From contig CH003364.1 in the NCBI GenBank assembly GCA_000149265.1, forward strand, positions 246,984 through 310,983: a DNA stretch of 64,000 bases, read 5' to 3'. Of this stretch, positions 57,364 to 64,000 are shown one piece after another. The notes under the pieces were generated by a model, which worked only from the letters and a program-made list of their open reading frames with translations, was not told the origin of the DNA and did no database searches. The translations under genes and the position numbers were made by a program. This DNA is from Ciona savignyi. Lineage: Eukaryota > Chordata > Ascidiacea > Phlebobranchia > Cionidae. The stretch's first letter is position 1; every line of letters starts with the position of its first letter.

Positions 57364-59311
57364 CATGGGATGTCCAACCTTTTATTGCACTGGGCCGCAT
57401 TGTCACTTAAAATAATTCAATGGGCCGCAGAACATATTAAATTTCAATAAAAAGGGTAGGGTTCGAATTAATGGTTTTGAAATGATTTGCGAAATGCGCG
57501 GATAAGGAGCGCGCGAAAAAAATTTTGGTAATGATAAATTGCCTTAAACGTCCAGAAAGATATTTATTTCATAAAGCAGACAGTACCGTTATTTAGTACT
57601 ACAGTAATGATAAATTGCAATAAACGTAAATTCAAAAGGGGTGTGTCGCATCTCGCCAATCATAATTAAAGGAATCGTGGTATATTAACGCATAATGGCG
57701 ATTATTGCCTTGTGATAGCAATGCTTATTATACGCCAATAATGCAAAGTAAAGGCAAGATAAATAAATGTAATAGTTTTGTGATTGTTAAATGTTATGTT
57801 AAAGGCAAACGATGTTATTATAACGTGTTGAGGATTTATTATTAAAAGTGCGCGAAATGAGTACCGGTAGTTTATATTTTCGCGATTTTATTAAATTTTG
57901 TATTTCGTGAACTTAACTCTTTCACTCCCGGCCAAATGCATTAATTTAAACATGCTGTCCCGCAGTGTTTTTTACAATTTTCGGTCATTTTCAAATTAGC
58001 ACAGTTTTTTTCAAATTTATGCTATGATTTAATATTTAGTATGGTTGGAAAGATAATTTATCCCTCTTTTAAACAAACCGCACACCTAGAATCTACCTCC
58101 AATAAAGAATATATTATGTAAACTTTAGTGAACACCACTTTTTATGTAAAGAAAATTCTGCTCGACTTTGAAAATTTTGAGGTGCACTGACAAACGAAAT
58201 ACTCACTAATTATTGGTATGCCCAAATGATATGAAAATTGAAATGTAGATTGTCTAATAGTTTTTGTACTCAGGAAAATTTGAACTGTATTTGTATCGTC
58301 AGTAGTTTTTTTACTATTCCTAATTGAAATTTTCCTTTATTCTAACTATATTATGAAAATTGAACCAAAACGCATTGAAGTTTTTAGTTTTGTAGAACTA
58401 AAATAGTAAAAAGTACAAATAAGAACAGTGAAGGAAGTGTAAAAAGGGCATACAAAAGCAAACAAACACAAATACTATATCCAATATTCTTCAAAGCAGG
58501 GCACACCGAACTAGCTGTCTCGCCGCCTTTTTCTTTATCGTGCGCTCAGCAGGCCCAGCTGGATTCATGCTTTGGTGAACACGAAGCATAAACGCCTGCT
58601 GCGAAAACGTCACCAACGCTCTCCTTTTTTTCTCAACGGCACGAAATTCACAGAGAATGTAAAGAAAGACTTGCTTGACAAAAAGAGCTTCTCCGCAAGT
58701 TAACGCGACTCCTATTGGCTGAGTTAGTCACTTGTAAATTCGTGTAAAATCGATAGAAATAAGAGGCGAAGCCTTGAAAAAGAAAGGCTATCACTCCTCG
58801 CATTTTTAATATTTCTCCTGAGGTCTCTACCATTACGCATTGCGGAGAAATCGTTTTTTAGATTTGCATCCATTTATGTACAGGCGGGATACCATGTTTT
58901 CCCACCAACTCGCCATATATGGACGGAAAGAGTTAAGAAAACGGTTCGCTAATAGCGATTCGCGATCCCTTAATTCCAACCCTGAATGGGTACATAAAGA
59001 AACAATTAAAAGCCATTAATTTCATCTTTAAAAAAGGAACAAATAACACACATATAGAAAGAAACAAAATTTTATTTCTGCAATACAAAGTCAATGAGAT
59101 AAGTTTTTGTCGTCCGTCGGTTTCTTTCTGCAGTTTTGATGTTTACTGCGTCCCTAAAAGCTGACTGATACATTTGAATTGGGCCAAGATTTAAAGTTCA
59201 AAATACTACTTGGAGTTCAAAATACTACTGGAGTAAAAATGACTAGCGGGCCGCACAAAAATCTCAGGTGGGCCGCACTGCGGCCCGCGGGCCGCAGGTT
59301 GGACATCCCTG
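57364..59311. mobile_element. hAT-type element with 8-bp TSD, host of a nested TTAA element
   Basis: The left end catgggatgtccaacctttt and right end ggttggacatccctg are inverted repeats flanked by the exact 8-bp repeat TACTAGAT (57356-57363 and 59312-59319). Subterminal gggccgca and gcggcccgcgggccgcag motifs occur at both ends, a pattern common in animal hAT elements (CAGGGRTGTCCAACC family). Excluding the insertion it is about 0.9 kb, with no transposase. Confidence 0.9.
57917..58932. mobile_element. TTAA-flanked element, copy 2, nested in the 57364-59311 hAT
   Basis: Flanked by TTAA at 57913-57916 and 58933-58936. The ends are CTCTTTCACTCCCGG and GGACGGAAAGAG. It is the inverted counterpart of 46573-47653, 1016 bp long with small indels and many substitutions relative to it. 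Confidence 0.88.
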
Positions 59312-59319
59312 TACTAGAT

Positions 59320-60265
59320 GGATGTTTGGAAAACTGTTTAAAAGTTTTTTTGCAATTATGTCAGAACAATTCAATTGTGTTGCGTAATAATACTGTTGTT
59401 TATATGGTATACCATTTTGCGAAGTAAATACTTTTAACAACAATGTAGTTTTTAATGGTGAAATATCAGTAGCTTGTGGATCATAAGGCAGCAGTTTAAC
59501 GTGAGTACTAATTTAATCACAGGATTGGATTTGCTATACCAGTTTTATCCTCGGGTGGGATTGTCCAGAATTCAAACACGAACTTATACCACGTGCCCAC
59601 AGCCGGGCGTTATTACAGAGTGTTGTGTATGCTACGCTAAAGTCTCTGAAGTACTGTAATTGAGCTGTTTAAATTTCACGCCCCCAAGGAATTTCAACCT
59701 ATATTTTGCCTTGGGACAAAGAAAAAGAGGGCATTCTTATACACTGCATTTTCCCGTGTAATATGACACCATTTTTTGAGGGCGAGGGGGGGGGATTAAG
59801 CACATAAAATAAGTGCAAAAAGTATATACAGTATATAACAACCGTATTCAAATAATTTAAAAAGTAAATGCGTATTCTATAACTGCATATGGCCTGGCGT
59901 GACAAATAAAAAAATTTAAGAAATCTACTTTGCTGCAAATGATAGAAAAATATTGTCTGAATTAAAACAATGTTAAAGGGACGTCTATGCATATGGTCAA
60001 TAATAAAAATATTGCAATACGCATCTAGCAATGCTTTTGTTTATTGACTGTGTCTCTTTATATGTTTAAAACTAACAAAACCGTTTTGGTAGATTTTGTA
60101 AATGTGATAAAGAGTAGGCCTACGGCAGCCGAATATTTGGTTATGTTATGTGTGTTTGAAATCGACGCGTTTCCTACCAATTTCTGTGTAATAGTTGCAA
60201 CGTAAGCTATGGTTCAATTCAGGCCACCGCAGCATTTCGCGAGTAAAATGGCTGCTCACTAGAAC
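59320..60265. other. Intergenic stretch before the K+ channel gene
   Basis: AT-rich with a G9 run near 59790. I see no exon, promoter element or repeat I can support. The ORFs at 59474 and 59699 (minus) show no family features. Confidence 0.5.
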
Positions 60266-63200
60266 ATGGATACACCACTAGCACCTACATTTAACATTCG
60301 GGTAAGTGACTTTTACGCCGTTTTCAATCGTTTTATGCGAACTAATCCTTTTTTCTTTATTGGTAAAAAATAACAGTATCCAAATTCCAAATTTAAACCC
60401 GACATATTACAGAGGTTTGAGGGGCCGTACGTAACGGATCAGCATGACCCAGAAGCCGTTGCGAAACAATCATTAAATAAAGATTTCAGGCAAGTAATTT
60501 TAACCATTGATATTTCCATAGCTGTAATGTGTATTGTTTCATAGCGGTTTCATAGACAAAGACGCAAAACTTCGCCGTGCTTATGCTCAGTTGCGCCATC
60601 TTGCGATCGTTCTATTTGTTTGTGCGGTTATATCGCTTGCAATAGCGGTGGCTGATATAGAAATAACGCGAAAAGCAAGGACAATTATATCGGCCAATTT
60701 GGATTGCCAGGCAACGTATTCTATAGGCTGGAGTCGGTAAGTTACATTAAATTTGCATTTTTTGTTAAGTAAATACATTTGGAGGCATTTTTTATTCAAA
60801 ACTTCATGTTTTTTAAGTAAAACTTTGTGAGAAAACGCAAGATCTGTAACTCCAATTAAGTTTTATTTAGAAAACCCATTTGGGGTGTAAAATACACTAA
60901 AACGTATAGCACTACCTACCCATATTTAGTTTTGTCGGCAATAATTGCCTATTTTGTTAGATTAAATTAGATTCTCCCACAATGGATTCTTACCAAGGTT
61001 CGATTTTTATATATTATTCTGTAAGGAGGCGAACGCGCTAACTATTCGACCAATCGACCTTCCGTTAGTTTATCAATATAGTCATCATTTGCAAGTTGTA
61101 AAATTTTAACTACCATAACTAGTAACATCAGATATAATTAGAAAATTTACAAATCTCTGTTATCTTTTTTTACTTTTTTTTAACCGAGCCAAGTTTCGAA
61201 CCCAGGATGGGCTCGTCATCAGGACCGTTTTATGTATAAGCGTCGGTCGCGTTAACCATTCAGCCATACGACCATAAAGCTCTATGATATCATAAATTGG
61301 TCCTGTATTGCAGTTACTGCCCGGCGCTTTCGTACGGTAGTAATTCCAGCCATTACTTGAATACGAGTGACCCTCAATCGACGTACTTCAAAAGGTGGCT
61401 TGTCAGTCACTTGACTTTCGCCCGTCACCGCACAATTGTCGGGATATGTCTCAAGGTAAGTTATTTCGTTGTACGGGTCTTATTGCAAAAAATCGTAAGA
61501 GTTTACTGACAGTCCTTTTATTAATTTGACTTTATACTTAGTTAGCGTCACGTGGTTAAAAGGCTGTCACTTTGTTGTATCTGAGTTTTACTTTAGCAGT
61601 AACTGCTCCAATAAGAAAAAAAATAAACCACTTTTTTTGAACTTAACCAATAATAACACTTACCAACCAAGCTGCTGTAGCGCAAGTCCGTGTGGTTCGT
61701 GTTATTCTGACCATAAAACGGCCTTGATGGGACCCCTAACATACTCCCAGCACCCTGTTATTAATTAAATTACCAGTCGTGTAGAATAGGATATTCATGC
61801 TTATCCCCGTGGATGGAAAAACGCAAGGGGCGTTAACACACGGGTAATTCAAATTGTCAGTTCACCCCGCGCCTACCGTAGGGTTTCCTGAGCTATTGCA
61901 GTGTGGTGTGTGTGAATCAGATGCTTCTTTAACTTGGTAGAACCCATAAAATCCACTGGTTTAGACATTGTCTGTTAAGTGCTTTGCCCAAAGAACACAA
62001 CCAACCAGTTTCGAACCTAAAACCCTCCGGATAAATAGCGACGCACTAAACTAATTGCCACACTAATCGGGACGTGTATTCTAGAGCTCTTTGACACTCA
62101 TAACAATCGTAATTGCGATATGCATGGTCGGATACCACCAAGCTGAGTTAGATGTTCTTCGCATGAAGCGATACCTACCGGAGGATTCGTCTTTCTGGAA
62201 ATCCCCTGAGATGAGGTCGGAACCAGGTTGATTTGAATTTATATTGAGCTAGAAACACTTTAACAAGTTATTTGGTTAGCGGGTTAGGTTTATCACACAA
62301 TTTGTCCGTCGTACAATGCCTGGTAACCATTTTACAGTGTATTCATAAAATGTATTTTCTGTTCATTTTTTAGTAATAAAAGAGTAACACTATACGATTT
62401 CATCGAAGCTACAATAGTGCGTTGCGCTGTATTATATAAAAACATTGCTTTATAATCTGTTTAACCAACCAAAATCCACGGGGTTAAAGAAAATAAGTTA
62501 AATTCGCTATAATCTTCTGACTTATAGTTGTACATGCTAACATTGAGTATACTGACTAATTAAACACAAAAGTTAAATCAGCGAAAGTTAAATAAAATTT
62601 TACAACCGTGTGTATTGTACACTCTATAGGGCGCACCAACATTTTTAAAGGCTGTACCACTATAATAGGGTGTACTGGGATGTACAACAAAAAAAACAAT
62701 ATAGTCAATTTATTTTCCTAACAGGTGTCACTGTGTCATCATAAATCGACATAACTATGCTTCTGATTTGATTGTACTTTGTATTTTCCTTAACTAGTGT
62801 TTTATTCTTTCCGTTAACATTGATGTCATTTTAGTGTATTATGCGTTGTGAAGACCGGAGTAAATGCTTTTAAGTAAAAATTTAAGGTGTTCGATTTTAA
62901 AAAAAAGGTTGACAAACACCGAGTTAATCACCACAACTTCCAACCACATACAGATCGTTTGCAATCAAGTTCGTCATGGTTTGCTTTCATATTCCTCCGC
63001 TGTTCGACGCATGGATTCAATACGAACTACAACTACTAGTATTGTTCAGGACAGTCATCTGCGGGGTTAAGATGTTAAAGGAGTGTAACGAGTTGCGGTA
63101 TCACAGGTAAGGGAGTCATTTAATGAATTACAGTAATGTAAATATAATGTTGCGTCTGTACAACAATAAAAGTAGGGAAATTGCTCACTAAATGTATGCA

Positions 63201-64000
63201 ATGTAATTTTAACCATACCTTTAACACTAATACCAACCCCAGATTAAACTTCAGCCATAACCCCATGTTTAGAACAAACTTAAATGCCCTAATCTTCATT
63301 TTAATGTGCAGTTTCTCTCCTTTTAGTTTTCCCTTACGTCTTTTCGCAGCGACTATACTATAACAATATCAAAACTTTCTTTCAACTTGAACTTTTATTT
63401 CACTTTACGTTACGTTATTACTAAAATTTGTGGATTGTAAAATCTTATATACAGTAGATAGTTTAACATGTAAACTTTACTTTTCTATACATGAAGAAAA
63501 TTATATTAAAAAACATTGCACAAATTAACTGCAGAAAATATTACCAGTTTCTTCAATAAACTCCCAAATCTACTCAAGGCAAACGCTATCTTATGAAGTA
63601 TTTTTATGAACAAGATTCTTGACAGAATCCAATGGACGGTGATTTAAAGCTTGAAAGAAAACTGTGCAATATCTCAATCGTACTTAACACACTAAACAAG
63701 TCGGGTAACGTTACTAAGGACATTGTTTGACGATTTTCCGTGTTAAAACGTCTCTACGTTGTTCAACCCCATCAGATAAACATGCGTATCACATCCTAAT
63801 ATTAAATAAGATTTATGTTCGTAGGCTTGGAAATGTCCTTTCGAACCTAGCCCACGTGAACATTCACACCGCCTTCCTAATCAAGACGTATTTTCTGCGA
63901 TATCCCAAGTTTATCTTGTTCATTGTTTATCTGACAGTAGTCGGGTTCTTTCCCTACCTTGTCATAATTACCGAGTGTGTGGAAGGGCACAACTTGGAGT
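60266..64000 (+). CDS. KCNN: SK/IK-type Ca2+-activated K+ channel (KCNN family), 5' part
   Basis: Exons 60266-60301, 60413-60489, 60545-60736, 61314-61455, 62085-62215, 62954-63106 and 63825-64000+ (cut by the window) give about 302 aa, the first half of a channel. SK/IK channels are calmodulin-gated K+ channels. Segments in order: S1 (LRHLAIVLFVCAVISLAIAV, then ADIEI), an extracellular loop with possible N-glycosylation sites (NSS, NTS), S2 (CLKSSLTLITIVIAICMVGY, then HQAEL, aligning with the SK YHAREIQL region), S3 (FAIKFVMVCFHIPPLF, like the SK EILVCAIHPIPG), the S4 region (VLFRTVICGVKMLKECNELR) and NIHTAFLIKTYF, aligning with SK NFNTRFVMKTL, then the start of S5. Pore and CaM-binding domain lie beyond the window. 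Intron 2 needs a GC donor (AG|GCAAGT at 60489). The exon-5 donor (AG|GTCGGA) is weak and less certain. Confidence 0.83.
61185..61275 (-). repeat. SINE family B copy (minus) in a KCNN intron
   Basis: Reads aagtttcgaacccaggatgg, gctcgtcatcaggaccgttt and gtcgcgttaaccattcagcc. The reverse complement has TGGCTGAATGG (A box) and GGTTCGAAAC (B box). The spacer and lack of a full cloverleaf argue against a real tRNA gene. Ends about 40 bases before the exon at 61314. Confidence 0.75.
61780..62075 (-). repeat. SINE family A copy (minus) in a KCNN intron
   Basis: Nearly complete: aggatattcatgcttatccc, gggcgttaacacacgggtaa, gtttagacattgtctgttaa, cagtttcgaacctaaaaccc. It ends just before the acceptor of the exon at 62085. 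Confidence 0.88.
62640..62925. repeat. Dispersed repeat shared with a rolling-stone intron
   Basis: Similar to about 54765-54990. Shared runs: ataatagggtgtac, tttattt.c..a.aggtgtcactgt, cattttagtgtatt.gcgttgt, gaag/aagac..g..t.a, and cgattttaaaa....gttgaca. Neither copy has visible TIRs or a TSD. Located in KCNN intron 5, directly upstream of exon 6. Confidence 0.65.
63170..63335. mobile_element. MITE of the GGGAAACTGC family
   Basis: The left end agtagggaaattgctcactaaat and right end ttttaatgtgcagtttctctcctttta are imperfect inverted repeats around 'accaaccccag' and 'cataaccccatgtttag'. Same family as 43545-43700 and 32015-32480, and more decayed. In KCNN intron 6. Confidence 0.7.
63690..63803 (+). 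repeat. SINE family A 3' fragment (+)
   Basis: gtcgggtaacgttactaagg, gacgattttccgtgttaaaa and cagataaacatgcgtatcac match the family body and tail. It ends 20 bases before the acceptor of the last KCNN exon in the window. Confidence 0.55.

Noticed and set aside
63080-63110. Possible third rolling-stone exon 1 (tatcacaggtaagg)
   Set aside because: The resemblance is limited to the splice donor; this segment is the end of the K+ channel exon 62954-63106.

Overview
The window looks like nuclear DNA of an invertebrate chordate, most probably a Ciona-type tunicate. This is inferred from four things: it is AT-rich with small exons, it carries clear orthologues of chordate genes (WDR37, TMEM59, MTG2, SNRNP40, a C3orf84-type ciliary protein, an SK-type potassium channel, rolling-stone-like membrane proteins), it has many copies of a tRNA-derived SINE, and it is littered with short TIR elements. 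No species name can be proved from the sequence alone. All exon models were assembled by eye from splice consensus, phase agreement and family similarity.

Layout. 1-1200: last exon of an unidentified plus-strand gene with a poly(A) signal. 3846-15566: WDR37 on the minus strand, ten coding exons with agreeing phases (first exon tentative); its introns hold SINEs, a hAT-in-hAT insertion and short tandem arrays that abut splice sites. 15.7-19.9 kb: gene-poor, with a CA-rich minisatellite and two weak exon candidates. 20.0-31.1 kb: a large inverted repeat. Its arms share about 450 bp of unique outer sequence and long inner arrays of a 23-bp minisatellite; the roughly 4.7-kb centre carries a three-exon candidate gene end, two tandem-repeat blocks and a KDZ-like transposase remnant. 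31.4-40.3 kb: TMEM59, nine exons, plus. 40.58-41.75 kb: intronless MTG2 (mitochondrial Obg GTPase), plus. 42.24-43.29 kb: intronless SNRNP40, minus, tail-to-tail with MTG2. 46.0-50.9 kb: C3orf84/CIMIP7-like gene, plus, five exons. 51.5-56.9 kb: two tandem rolling-stone-like genes, plus. 57.4-59.3 kb: a hAT element containing a nested TTAA-flanked element. 60.3-64.0 kb: N-terminal half of a small/intermediate-conductance Ca2+-activated K+ channel, plus, running off the window.

The genes are unrelated housekeeping or cell-type genes (signalling scaffold, endolysosomal membrane protein, mitoribosome assembly, splicing, cilia, membrane fusion, K+ channel), not a pathway cluster. The most unusual points are: the giant inverted repeat with an empty-site/filled-site MITE polymorphism between its arms; two introns whose phases demand GC-AG splicing; MITEs that share an interior but have different termini; two opposite-orientation TTAA elements; and a one-base junction mismatch in the first rolling-stone copy. 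I saw no retroviral, Polinton-like, CRISPR, rRNA or functional tRNA feature. Two runs of N (14301-14485 and 32063-32162) are assembly gaps.
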